A stretch of DNA of 54,980 bases from an uncultured Collinsella sp. (GTDB lineage: Bacteria; Actinomycetota; Coriobacteriia; Coriobacteriales; Coriobacteriaceae). The position numbers and the translations under genes were made by a program. The DNA lies in assembly GCA_900540905.1 (NCBI GenBank), contig UQHR01000011.1:1-54980 (forward strand), read 5' to 3'. This document shows, one piece after another, positions 26,156 to 33,691 of the stretch. The stretch's first letter is position 1, and every line of letters begins with the position of its first letter. The notes beneath the pieces were generated by a model. It saw only the letters and a list, made by a program, of their open reading frames with translations, did no database searches and had not been told where the DNA came from.

Positions 26156-26246
26156 GTTCTCGCCCCCTCTTTTGGCTTTGCGACGCACGCGGATGCAGGG
26201 GCGTTAAGAACAGGCTTCTCGCTCGCAGCTAGGCGCAGTCGCAAAA

Positions 26247-26368
26247 GTACAGGTTTTTGTAGAGGGGTATGGAGATGTACCTACTGGCAGTACATTTTGC
26301 GTAATCTGGGCAAACGCTGATTAATTGCTCGTATAATGTCGTCTGTCGAAAGATACAAAAACCTGTAC
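26247..26368. promoter_or_regulatory. loaP promoter region with a 15-bp inverted repeat pair
   Basis: GTACAGGTTTTTGTA at 26247-26261 and its exact complement TACAAAAACCTGTAC at 26354-26368 flank about 92 bases. On the minus strand a possible promoter is TTGTAT (overlapping the distal arm), 17 bases, TATACG. The proximal arm would fall in the untranslated leader. The arms could be operator half-sites or the base of a large RNA hairpin. Confidence 0.5.
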
Positions 26369-26381
26369 CTTTTTGTGCAAC

Positions 26382-26409
26382 AAAAAAAGCCGCTCAACCA
26401 GCGGCTTTT
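26382..26409 (-). terminator. Terminator hairpin between thrS and the polysaccharide operon
   Basis: Minus strand AAAAGCCGCT, loop GGTTG, AGCGGC followed by TTTTTTT. The plus strand also has CTTTTCTTATTT after the stem, so it may work both ways. Confidence 0.8.
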
Positions 26410-26423
26410 CTTATTTAGGCATG

Positions 26424-26457
26424 AAAAAGGCGGCCGCCCTTTGTGGACGGTCGCCTT
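26424..26457 (-). terminator. Terminator of thrS
   Basis: Minus strand AAAGGCGACCGTCC, loop ACAAA, GGGCGGCCGCCTTT then TTTCAT. It lies 24 bases after the thrS stop and is followed by a second terminator. Confidence 0.8.
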
Positions 26458-26480
26458 TGTTAATTGTTGTGAAGTTTGCC

Positions 26481-28244
26481 TTAGGCGCGAGCCTTGATCT
26501 CCTCGGTCACCTTGGCCACAAACTCGTCAACGCTCATCTGAACGGTCTCGTTCGAGCGATCGCGGACGGAAATGTTGCCGGCCTCGACCTCCTTCTCGCC
26601 CAAGATGAGCATGTAGGGCACGCGGTCGATGCTGCGGGCCTCACGGATCTTGTAGCCAATCTTCTCGTCGCGGTCGTCGCAGACCACGCGAATGCCGGCC
26701 TCCTCCAGCTTGGCGCACACCTCGTGGGCGTAGTCGCGGCTCTTCTCGGAGACGGGAAGTGCCTTGACCTGCACGGGAGACAGCCAGGTGGGGAACTTGC
26801 CCGCAAAGTGCTCAATCAGAATACCGATGAAGCGCTCGATGGAGCCAAAGCAAACGCGGTGCAGCATGATGGGGCGCTTCTTGGTGCCGTCAGCGTCCAC
26901 GTACTCCAGGTCAAAGTTGAGCGGCATCTGGAAGTCGAGCTGCACGGTACCGCACTGCCAAGTGCGGCCGAGCGAGTCCTCCAGGTGGAAGTCGATCTTG
27001 GGGCCGTAGAAGGCGCCGTCGCCCTCGTTGACCTCGTAGTCCATGTGCAGCTGGTCCAGGGCGGTCTTGAGGCCCTCCTCGGCGCGAGCCCAGTCCTCGT
27101 CCGAGCCCATGGAGTCCTCGGGGCGGGTGGAAAGCTCAACGTGGTACTTAAAGCCAAACTTCTGGTACACGGAGTCGATGAGGTTGACCACGCCCACGAT
27201 CTCGTCGGTCAGCTGGTCGGGACGCACAAACAGGTGGGCGTCGTCCTGGTTAAAGCAGCGCACGCGGAACAGGCCGTGCAGGGCGCCGCGCAGCTCGTGG
27301 CGGTGCACCAGGCCAATTTCGCCGGCGCGAATGGGCAGCTCGCGGTAGGAGTGCGGCTTGGAGGCGTACACCAGCACGCCGCCCGGGCAGTTCATGGGCT
27401 TAATGCAGTACTCTTCGTCGTCGATGACGGTGGAGTACATGTTGTCCTTGTAGTGGTCCCAGTGGCCCGAGGTCTTCCACAGCTGCTTGTTCATGATGAG
27501 CGGCGTGGAGATCTCCACGTAGCCGGCCTTGTGGTGAATCTCGCGCCAGTAGTCCAGCAGCGTGTTCTTAAGGATCATGCCGTTGGGCAGGAAGAACGGG
27601 AAGCCGGGGGCCTCATCGCGCATCATAAAGAGGTCCATCTCGCGGCCGATCTTGCGGTGGTCGCGCTTCTTGGCCTCCTCCAGCATGTGCATGTGCTCGT
27701 CGAGCTCTTCCTTGGTGGCAAAGGCGACGCCGTTGATGCGGGTGAGCATCTTGTTGTCCTTGTCGCCCTTCCAGTAAGCGCCCGAGACGCCGGTGAGCTT
27801 AAAGGCCTTCAGCGCCTTGGTGTAGCAGATGTGGGGGCCGACGCACATGTCGATGTAGTCACCCTGCTGATAGAAGGTGATGCGGGCGTCGTCGTCCAGG
27901 TCGCCGATGTGCTCGACCTTGTACTTCTCACCGCGCTCCTCCATAAGGGCGATGGCCTCGGCGCGGGGCTTCTCGTACACGGTGAACTTGAGGTTCTCCT
28001 TGACGATCTTCTTCATCTCGGCCTCGATCGCGGGGAAGTCGTCCTCGCTGATCTTGACGCCCTCGGGCAGGTCGACGTCGTAGTAAAAGCCGTTGTCGGT
28101 CGCGGGACCGTAGGCAAAATCGGCCTGGGGGTACAGGCGCTTGATAGCCTGCGCCATGATGTGCGCGGCAGAGTGGCGGATGACGTGCGTGACCTCGTCT
28201 TGCGGGAGCTCGGCCACCGAACCGTCATTGTAGAGTGCCTTCAT
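26481..28244 (-). CDS. thrS: Threonyl-tRNA synthetase lacking the TGS domain
   Basis: 587 residues from ATG 28244 after AGGAGA. It opens directly in the editing domain (VIRHSAAHIMAQAIKRLYP at residue 16 onward, HxxxH zinc motif), so the N-terminal TGS domain of about 60 residues seen in the E. coli enzyme is missing. Editing site motifs VDMCVGPHICYT are present. The class II catalytic core has motif 2-like GLVHRHELRGALHGLFRVRCFNQDDAH, the zinc Cys in PMNCPGG, and GSIERFIGIL as motif 3. The anticodon-binding domain ends the protein (VPYMLILGEKEVEAGNISVR). The reading frame stays open to 28355, but no TGS-like sequence is found there. Monocistronic with its own promoter and terminator. Confidence 0.95.
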   Translation of the reverse strand: MKALYNDGSVAELPQDEVTHVIRHSAAHIMAQAIKRLYPQADFAYGPATDNGFYYDVDLPEGVKISEDDFPAIEAEMKKIVKENLKFTVYEKPRAEAIALMEERGEKYKVEHIGDLDDDARITFYQQGDYIDMCVGPHICYTKALKAFKLTGVSGAYWKGDKDNKMLTRINGVAFATKEELDEHMHMLEEAKKRDHRKIGREMDLFMMRDEAPGFPFFLPNGMILKNTLLDYWREIHHKAGYVEISTPLIMNKQLWKTSGHWDHYKDNMYSTVIDDEEYCIKPMNCPGGVLVYASKPHSYRELPIRAGEIGLVHRHELRGALHGLFRVRCFNQDDAHLFVRPDQLTDEIVGVVNLIDSVYQKFGFKYHVELSTRPEDSMGSDEDWARAEEGLKTALDQLHMDYEVNEGDGAFYGPKIDFHLEDSLGRTWQCGTVQLDFQMPLNFDLEYVDADGTKKRPIMLHRVCFGSIERFIGILIEHFAGKFPTWLSPVQVKALPVSEKSRDYAHEVCAKLEEAGIRVVCDDRDEKIGYKIREARSIDRVPYMLILGEKEVEAGNISVRDRSNETVQMSVDEFVAKVTEEIKARA

Positions 28245-28314
28245 GGGTATGTTTTCTCCTCTCGGATGCCTAATGCAAGTGCGTGCGATGCGCTCGGCGT
28301 TTTTGACTTGCATC

Positions 28315-28342
28315 ATTATAGGCAGGTTGCCTTGGTATACAA
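28315..28342 (-). promoter_or_regulatory. Promoter of thrS
   Basis: Minus strand TTGTAT (28342-28337), 16-base spacer, TATAAT (28320-28315). It would start the transcript about 60 bases before the ATG. No T-box signature is present in that short leader. Confidence 0.65.
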
Positions 28343-28343
28343 G

Positions 28344-28374
28344 CGCCCGCCGCACCTTAATGGCACGGCGGGCG
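28344..28374. terminator. GC-rich hairpin downstream of the zinc-ribbon gene
   Basis: Arms CGCCCGCCG and CGGCGGGCG around CACCTTAATGGCA. On the plus strand ATTTTC follows; on the minus strand no U-tract. Possible terminator, directly abutting the thrS promoter. Confidence 0.4.
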
Positions 28375-28505
28375 ATTTTCTACGCATGCTTCATCGTGTA
28401 GGCGGGGCTGCGGGGCGCGCGTGGCTTGTGGCGCGTCCGTGGCGCGAGGCGGTTGCGCGGGATGCGCGGTGCCCGTGGCTTGCGGCCGGCCCGGCGATGG
28501 ATGCG

Positions 28506-28937
28506 TTACTGAATGCGAGTTCGGCAGTAGGGGCAAACCTTCCAGTGCGCATCGAGCGGGCGATGGCAGCTGGGGCAGACGTTGCGAACCTGGGTATCGC
28601 ACACCGGGCAGACGACGAAGTCCTTCTCGATGGGCGCGCCGCACTGCGGGCAGGTGCCGTACTGGGCAAGTTGGCGCTCGCGCAGGGCCATGTCCAGCTC
28701 CTGCTCCTCGCGGTCGGACGCATAGGAGTGCGGGCGCAGGACCAGGTAGGCGATGAGGCCTACAAACGGGATGAGGGCGATGATGCCCCATGCCACGTAG
28801 GCGCTGGCGCCGCGGCGGCGAGCGTCGATGAACACATAGACGACCGACAGCACATACAGGGCGATGATAAAGCCAACGAAGGCATAGACGACGCCCATAA
28901 GCTGCGGCGACATGAGCTCGGAGATGTACTTGGACAT
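28506..28937 (-). CDS. Membrane protein with C-terminal zinc ribbons
   Basis: 143 residues from ATG 28937, after an AAAGG site. Two transmembrane helices (about 12-35, GVVYAFVGFIIALYVLSVVYVF, and 46-67, AYVAWGIIALIPFVGLIAYLVL) are followed by a charged linker and three CxxC pairs forming double zinc ribbons: CPQCGAP, CPVCDTQ, CPSCHRP and CPYCRTR. This architecture is frequent in Actinobacteria and has no assigned biochemical role. It is upstream of thrS in the same direction but separated by a promoter. Confidence 0.85.
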   Translation of the reverse strand: MSKYISELMSPQLMGVVYAFVGFIIALYVLSVVYVFIDARRRGASAYVAWGIIALIPFVGLIAYLVLRPHSYASDREEQELDMALRERQLAQYGTCPQCGAPIEKDFVVCPVCDTQVRNVCPSCHRPLDAHWKVCPYCRTRIQ

Positions 28938-29035
28938 TACAGATACCTTTCGGAATATTAACAGTCCGGTCAAGTTTACCACGGGGTTTGTTTATATGGG
29001 ACCACGGCTAGGGGCGGGGCTGGCGCGGACACAAA

Positions 29036-29172
29036 CATCTCAATCTGTAACGGGTGGGAGCGGAATCCAGGTCTAGATGTTACAGATCGAGACAGAAGAA
29101 TCTCTCCCGGGCTTAAATCTCAATCTGTAACGTCTATGACCGAAATTCCCCTCTTACTGTTACAGATTTAGA
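29036..29172. repeat. Array of four ~15-bp repeats, alternating orientation, 40-bp period
   Basis: TCTCAATCTGTAACG at 29037, TGTTACAGATCGAGA at 29078, TCTCAATCTGTAACG at 29118 and TGTTACAGATTTAGA at 29158. Starts are about 40 bases apart and successive units are inverted, so neighbours can pair as hairpins. An almost identical block recurs at 33426-33521. Confidence 0.8.
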
Positions 29173-29228
29173 CATTCGAAACCGACTGATTGGTTCATCT
29201 AAATCTGCCACTATTTACTGCGCCCGTT

Positions 29229-30026
29229 TTACCTACTGGTTTGTTGGGAAATATCCCAATTTATCCCAAGTGCGTCGCAAACGGAACGCGCCACCTGCTC
29301 ACGGGAGGGACGAATATAATGTCGCCCCGACACGCCCGGCAGGGAGTGTCCCGTGAGCATTTCCATGAGGTCCCAGGGCATGTGCAGCTCCATCTCGCAG
29401 ATGGTTCGCCACGAGTTGCGGAGGTTCGACCGTGGGATGTGCTCGATGCCCTCGGCTGCGCACCACTCCTTCCATCTATGATTGCACATCCCCCGGTTCA
29501 TGGGCAGCCCGTCCCCGCGATCTGCTAGCTACTCGGAGCCTGCCGCGCGGCGCTCGTCTGCAATTTCGAGCGGGCGCCCGACGGCATCCGGCAGCACCAC
29601 GACTGTGCGTATGGACTTCCGCGTCTTGAGTACGCCGTCCGCCGTGGGCTCGATGCCCGCTTGCTCCGTCTGGCGCACGAGGTCGACCGTTGCGAGCGTT
29701 GTGGATTCCGTCGCAAACGGCATGACCTCATCGGTGCGGATGCCCAGCGACTCACCCGACCGGTATGAGCCAAAGCACGCCATGATGAACGGCGCCTCGA
29801 GCGAGGTTCCGTGCAGCCGCTCCAGGATGTCCTTTGCTACATCGAGCGTGTATAGACGCTTGGAACGCTCGCGCGTCTTGCAGGTGGGCATGGTGTATTT
29901 CACAGTTGCGGCAAATGGGTCGATGGGCAGCACGACAAAGCCCAACACGGTTCCGTAAATCTTGCGCAGGGTGAGTAGGGCAGGGTCCGCCGTTGCTGCG
30001 GGGAGAGTCAGGGGACATTCCTGCAA
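29229..30026 (-). pseudogene. Tyrosine recombinase (integrase), broken by an in-frame TAG and 5'-truncated
   Basis: The frame runs from about 30026 to 29229 with one TAG at 29531-29529 (AGSE-stop-LADRGDGLP). Upstream part: end of the core-binding domain and start of the catalytic domain, including ACFGSYRSGESLGIR (first catalytic Arg). Downstream part: SNLRNSW (second Arg region), GHSLPGVSGRHY (His and, nearby, the Tyr of YIRPS), ending LGINWDI. The N-terminal arm and most of the core-binding domain are missing. A Trp codon (TGG) to TAG change is the simplest cause. It is presumably the former integrase of the small element extending to about 33300. Confidence 0.8.
29259..29277. other. Left att-like direct repeat
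   Basis: CCCAATTTATCCCAAGTGC overlaps the 3' end of the integrase. CCCAAATTATCCCAAGTGC, one base different, lies at 33278-33296, about 4.0 kb away in the same orientation. The pair could be attL/attR of the integrative element. Confidence 0.5.
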
Positions 30027-30149
30027 GGTGCACGGGGCGCAGCTGGTCGACCGGCATCGAGCCTCACGCGCGGCGCCTCTGCTTGCGTGTCATATAATGT
30101 CCCTAGGTTGCCCGGAGCTATCTCCGTGTTACTCCGGCATCCTTGTTGT

Positions 30150-30195
30150 CACCCCGCCGCGCCAAGGTTCCAGCCGTGCGCGGTGGGGTTTCTTT
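30150..30195 (+). terminator. Hairpin with U-tract (plus strand)
   Basis: CACCCCGCCGCGC and GCGCGGTGGGGT form the stem, followed by TTCTTTATG. No plus-strand gene precedes it here, so it may be a leftover or bidirectional; a smaller hairpin CCGTCAAA/TTTGACGG follows at 30207-30227. Confidence 0.5.
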
Positions 30196-30251
30196 ATGTC
30201 TGGAGCCGTCAAAAACGCTTTGACGGCTTGGTTGGGCTCTAGCGCAGTTTG

Positions 30252-31127
30252 CTATAGGAGCTTCTGGTCTTCTGGCGCGGGTCTGAGGTCATGGACCTTG
30301 GTTATCCTCACGGACTTGTTCTCCCATGCTACGATCTCGTTCCGTCGTTGACGGAGCAACAGGTCCGCAATCATGTCGTCCCCGATGCCGAACGTGCGTT
30401 CACGCCTCGCGAGCTGGCCGAGGAAGTCGAAGTCCCCCATGTTCGCCGAGAGCTTCTGTCCGTTCCAGTAGAGTTCCCATTTGCGCTTGTCGCTGTACTC
30501 GAGCACGGGTTTCGCGACGTTGAGGTGCTGACCCTTCATGATGACGTCGCGCTCCTGCTCCGTCTCGCACTTGGGCGCCGTCCTGATGTCTTCGAAGTCG
30601 TCTCGTGAAGATTCGAAGCCGTCGACACCGTCTCCGCTTATCGATAGGCCGCCGATCTTCTCGTTGTCCGCGAGCGCGCCGAACATTGACGAGACGGCGG
30701 AGTCGACCTCATTGGAGCCACTGACCTTATAGACGTTCTGCGTGATATTGATGACTGAGTTGTTGCCAGCGGTTACCGAGATGCCGTCGCCAACGCGCTC
30801 GACGCTTTTCGGTGCTCCGTTCTTGCCGAGGAACCGGCGGAGCTCGAGATAGCCCTTGAAGGCGCTCAGCACCGGCTCGAGCTGATCGCTCGTTTGGCTC
30901 AGTGTCCCAAGTATGCCTGGCAGGTCTTTTACGACCGCTTGGAGAATGGCTTCCAGGCAGCCGGGGCGAGTTGCGGTTATCTCGACGTCGATGACCGCAT
31001 TCGGATCAAGTTCTCTTGCCGAAGCCTGTACGGCCCTCGAGTAGCCGAGGAGCGCCGCGGTGAACGTGCCGACTGAGACCCCTTCCAGATCACCCTCGAA
31101 TTTGAAGGTTATTGTTTTACGCTCCAT
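30252..31127 (-). CDS. Uncharacterised protein, intact relative of the TAG-split protein at 3739-2768
   Basis: 291 residues from ATG 31127 (MERKTITFKFEGDLEGVSVG) after GGAGAC. N-terminal alpha/beta region to about residue 60, a helical region to about 115, a beta-rich patch (GDGISVTAGNNSVINITQNV), a variable charged middle, and a C-terminal region ending FDFLGQLARRE, GDDMIADLLL and VRITKVHDLRP. Order and several motifs match the two ORFs at 3739-3281 and 3265-2768, which shows those were once one gene. I do not recognise the family and see no catalytic residues. It sits in the integrative element with RhuM and XRE genes and lacks the membrane protein and KAP partners found at the other locus. 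Confidence 0.75.
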   Translation of the reverse strand: MERKTITFKFEGDLEGVSVGTFTAALLGYSRAVQASARELDPNAVIDVEITATRPGCLEAILQAVVKDLPGILGTLSQTSDQLEPVLSAFKGYLELRRFLGKNGAPKSVERVGDGISVTAGNNSVINITQNVYKVSGSNEVDSAVSSMFGALADNEKIGGLSISGDGVDGFESSRDDFEDIRTAPKCETEQERDVIMKGQHLNVAKPVLEYSDKRKWELYWNGQKLSANMGDFDFLGQLARRERTFGIGDDMIADLLLRQRRNEIVAWENKSVRITKVHDLRPAPEDQKLL

Positions 31128-31197
31128 CACATGTCTCCATATCCGAATCACCTCGGTGGATAATTCTATCCTCTCGTTGGAATGCTCATAAACGAAG

Positions 31198-31229
31198 AAA
31201 GGCGACTGTCCTCGGGGACAGCCGCCTTT
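31198..31229 (-). terminator. Terminator hairpin after the rhuM gene
   Basis: Arms AAAGGCGACTGTCC and GGACAGCCGCCTTT. It separates the RhuM gene from the downstream uncharacterised gene; U-rich on both sides. Confidence 0.6.
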
Positions 31230-31312
31230 CCTTTGGACGCCGGCCCCGTGGGGTCCCCGCGTCAATACCGCTGTCCAAATTACCGTTTGCCGTCGGCGCG
31301 GTCAAGCCGTCA

Positions 31313-31340
31313 CCCATTTTCGCGACCCCACGAAAATGGG
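31313..31340. repeat. Perfect 10-bp inverted repeat
   Basis: CCCATTTTCG, eight-base centre, CGAAAATGGG, about 35 bases after the rhuM stop. Possible second terminator or protein-binding site. Confidence 0.5.
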
Positions 31341-31373
31341 AACCACTGGCGTTTTGATAGGCCCTTGTGCCCG

Positions 31374-32375
31374 TCACGCCTTGCCGTTCAGACGCTTCGT
31401 CATACGCTCGAAGTCGTTCTCGTAGGCCTTGTCCTGGAGCTTCTGGAACTCATGGAAGCGCTCCTTGGCGATCTTGTCGGCCGTCTTCTTGTTGCGGTTG
31501 CCGAGGCCCTTGAGCACCTCGCGCGCGCTGAATGTCAGGAAGCCGTCGAGCAGGCGCTCGCAGTCCTCCATGCTCGTAAGGACGTGCCGCTCGGCCCTGT
31601 CCTCGAGCGTGTCGAGCAGCATCGTGACGAGGCGGTTCAGCTGCCTGATCTCGTCCTCGGACAGGTAGTTCTTGGCCACGGTGACGTCCGAGGAGTGGAT
31701 GCGGCCCTCGGGGCCTCCCTTCCACGACGTGAGCCCCATGTTGGGCTTGGAGGGGTCGGAGCGCCCCTGGACGATCTCGGCCGCGGTGTGCCCGGTGACG
31801 GCGTAGTGCATCTTGTTCTGGACCGCGGCGTAGAAGTTCTTGGCCATGGTCGAGTCCTTGTCGTAGTCGAAGCTGCACTCCTGGAATATGTCGGTGATCT
31901 TGAGCCACACGCGCCGCTCGCTCGCGCGGATGTCGCGGATGCGGGCGAGCAGCTCGTCGAAGTAGTCCTTGCCGAAGGGCCGGCCGTTCTTGAGCATGTC
32001 GTCGTTGAGGACGAAACCCTTGGTGATGTACTCCTTGAGGGTCGCCGTGGCCCACTGGCGGAAACGGGTCGCGCGCAGCGAGTTCACGCGGTATCCGACG
32101 GCAATGATGGCATCGAGCGCGTAGAAGTCGACCATATATGTCTTGCCATCTGAGGCAGTTGTTGCAATTTTTGCAACAACTGCGTCTCGGGCAAGCTCAC
32201 CCTCTTCGAAGATGTTCTTCATGTGGCGCGAGATGGTCGACTTGTCCTTGTCGAACAGCTCGGCGATTTCCTTCTGGGGCATCCAAAGCGTTTCGTTCAT
32301 GTAGCGCACCTGCACCGGCACGTTTGTCCCCTCGGACTGGTACAGGACGATCTCGGCCTGGATAGGGTCTTCCAT
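31374..32375 (-). CDS. rhuM: RhuM family protein
   Basis: 333 residues. The RhuM signature is plain: MNETLWMPQKEIAELFDKDKSTISRHMKNIFEEGEL (helix-turn-helix-like, about 26-61), KIATTASDGKTYMVDFYALDAIIAVGYRVNS (about 69-99) and FRQWATATLKEYITKGFVLND. RhuM was named from a Salmonella pathogenicity island; members are spread by mobile elements and often lie in defence islands, but their activity is not established. The ATG at 32375 follows AAGGAAG. It is 24 bases after the XRE regulator gene, so the two probably form an operon. Confidence 0.92.
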   Translation of the reverse strand: MEDPIQAEIVLYQSEGTNVPVQVRYMNETLWMPQKEIAELFDKDKSTISRHMKNIFEEGELARDAVVAKIATTASDGKTYMVDFYALDAIIAVGYRVNSLRATRFRQWATATLKEYITKGFVLNDDMLKNGRPFGKDYFDELLARIRDIRASERRVWLKITDIFQECSFDYDKDSTMAKNFYAAVQNKMHYAVTGHTAAEIVQGRSDPSKPNMGLTSWKGGPEGRIHSSDVTVAKNYLSEDEIRQLNRLVTMLLDTLEDRAERHVLTSMEDCERLLDGFLTFSAREVLKGLGNRNKKTADKIAKERFHEFQKLQDKAYENDFERMTKRLNGKA

Positions 32376-32398
32376 ATATCTTCCTTTCCGTTGAATGC

Positions 32399-32782
32399 CT
32401 ACGCGGACCTTACTTGATCCGCTTCCAGCCCTTCGCCTTCAGGCGCTGCAGCCTGAGCTTGGGACAGCTCGGCCTGGTCGCGTGCCGTCTCCAAGATCTT
32501 CGAGCGCCTCTTCTCGGTGCTCTGCCGGTAGCAGGTGATCAGCTCGCCCTCCGCGCCTGCCGGCGCCGTCGGCTTGCCCTCGGGATGCTCCTCGTACCAT
32601 CCGAGCAGGTCGTTGGGGTCGGTGTTGAATACTTCGCAGAGCGCACCCACGAGCTCTGCATTCGGATAGCTCTCCTCGCGCTCCCAAGACTGAATAGTTC
32701 GGAATGACTTGCCGACTTTTTGTGCTAGCTCCTTTTGGTTTAGCCCCTGGGCTTCTCGGCGCTCTCTTAGACGAAGGTTCAT
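32399..32782 (-). CDS. XRE-family helix-turn-helix regulator
   Basis: 127 residues from ATG 32782 (AAAGGAG upstream); an in-frame GTG two codons earlier is the alternative. The N-terminal 60 residues are a Cro/C1-type HTH (LRERREAQGLNQKELAQKVG, KSFRTIQSWEREESYPNAEL), followed by FNTDPNDLLGW. The C-terminal tail is Ala/Glu-rich and charged. It precedes rhuM and is divergent from a frameshifted XRE gene across an AT-rich control region, the usual layout of a mobile-element switch. Confidence 0.88.
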   Translation of the reverse strand: MNLRLRERREAQGLNQKELAQKVGKSFRTIQSWEREESYPNAELVGALCEVFNTDPNDLLGWYEEHPEGKPTAPAGAEGELITCYRQSTEKRRSKILETARDQAELSQAQAAAPEGEGLEADQVRSA

Positions 32783-32924
32783 CCTCACTCCTTTCTTTAC
32801 GTTAAGTGAATAGTAAACAAAAAATGTCTTTACACAAAAAAATGTTGCTCATTTGATTAACAGGGGCATAAAACTATTCATATTGAAATTCGACAGACAG
32901 AAAAACGTCTCTAAGGAGGAACGA
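32783..32924. promoter_or_regulatory. Divergent control region between two XRE genes
   Basis: AT-rich 140 bases (ACACAAAAAAATGTTGCTCA region) that must hold both promoters and the regulator's operators. A strong AAGGAGG site lies at 32913-32919 for the plus-strand gene. No operator palindrome stands out by eye. Confidence 0.45.
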
Positions 32925-33148
32925 ATGGACTTCAGTAAGGAGCTGGCGGGGATATCCGCGCCGCACGCGCCCGAGCTGACCTTTCTCAGGCTGAGGTCGC
33001 TTCCAAAGTCGGAATGAACGTCAGCACTTTCGCGAAGTACGAGAGTGGCGATTACATTCCTGGAGCCGACAAGCTCTTGGCTATCTCGCAGGTTCTTGGT
33101 TGTCCGCCCAACGACCTGATGGGCTGGAACACGGACGAGGCCGCATAG
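32925..33148 (+). pseudogene. XRE-family regulator with a frameshift
   Basis: The ATG at 32925, with a strong ribosome site, gives MDFSKELAG and then the wrong frame, stopping soon after. From about 32950 the correct frame reads DIRAARARADLSQAEVASKV, GMNVSTFAKYESGDYIPGAD and KLLAISQVLGCPPNDLMGWN to the stop at 33146-33148. One base lost near 32949-32955, in a run of G, explains both halves. The full product would be a 75-residue HTH protein. Either the gene is dead or the frame is corrected by slippage. Confidence 0.75.
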
Positions 33149-33164
33149 GGATGGAGGAAGAGGA

Positions 33165-33305
33165 ATGACTGGGAGGAGCTACGAGCTGCCCGACGACATC
33201 ACGACCCTGGGTGGCATGGTGATCTTTGTGTTAATAAACACGGATATTTGGGTGCACGTCCGTGTGGCTTTCGTATCCCCAAATTATCCCAAGTGCATGT
33301 GCTAA
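33165..33305 (+). CDS. Small ORF running into the right att-like site
   Basis: 46 codons (MTGRSYELPDDITTLGGMVI then a short tail), with GAGGAAGAGGA before the ATG. The last ten codons are the att-like repeat itself, so the original 3' end was probably replaced by element insertion or excision. No family recognised; may not be expressed. Confidence 0.3.
   Translation: MTGRSYELPDDITTLGGMVIFVLINTDIWVHVRVAFVSPNYPKCMC
33278..33296. other. Right att-like direct repeat
   Basis: CCCAAATTATCCCAAGTGC, the partner of 29259-29277 with one change. It marks the probable right end of the integrative element, about 130 bases before the right repeat array. Confidence 0.5.
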
Positions 33306-33691
33306 CCCGTTTTTACGCGCTTGTGCCGTTGTTGCCGTACTTAAACTCGCAGGTAAGCAGTGTGTTCGATTTTGTCGTTCTTACTGGTCAGTACTGCCAC
33401 AACTAGACCCCAAAACAGTCCCCAGATGTTACAGATCGAGACAGAAGAATCTCTCCCCGGCTTCAATCTCAATCTGTAACATCTTGGACCTCAAAAACCT
33501 TCTTACTGTTACAGATCGAGACAAACCTCCGGCACCGGGGTCAGCAGACAAAAACGTCGACGTTACCGAGCTTCCCCTCGTCTGCCGTTGGCGGGTGTTG
33601 CGGGGCTGTTCGCCGCATTGCCGCCGCACTGGGGGTGTGCGGACCGTAGGATAGTCTTATTGACGGCCTGTCAACTCGTCTGGGAGGCACT
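33306..33691. other. Intergenic region containing the right repeat array
   Basis: No gene visible. It holds the array at 33426-33521 and the promoter and leader of the flavoprotein operon, with GGGAGG at 33682 as ribosome site. Confidence 0.6.
33426..33521. repeat. Array of three ~15-bp repeats, alternating orientation, 40-bp period
   Basis: TGTTACAGATCGAGA at 33427, TCTCAATCTGTAACA at 33467 and TGTTACAGATCGAGA at 33507. The first spacer (CAGAAGAATCTCTCCCCGGC...) is nearly the same as the corresponding spacer of the left array at 29092-29116, so the two blocks are duplicates of about 90 bases. Confidence 0.8.

Noticed and set aside
28245..28320. T-box leader for thrS
   Set aside because: The leader between promoter and ATG is about 60 bases, too short.
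26373..28961. Long open frame antisense to thrS
   Set aside because: It is the shadow of a GC-rich gene: composition is Val/Leu/Ala/His-rich with no family similarity, while the minus strand encodes a clear ThrRS.
30001..30057. Full-length integrase start upstream of 30026
   Set aside because: No arm-binding domain is encoded in any frame upstream; the gene is truncated.
29036..33521. CRISPR array at the 40-bp period repeats
   Set aside because: Repeats are only about 15 bases, alternate in orientation, number three or four, and no cas gene is present.
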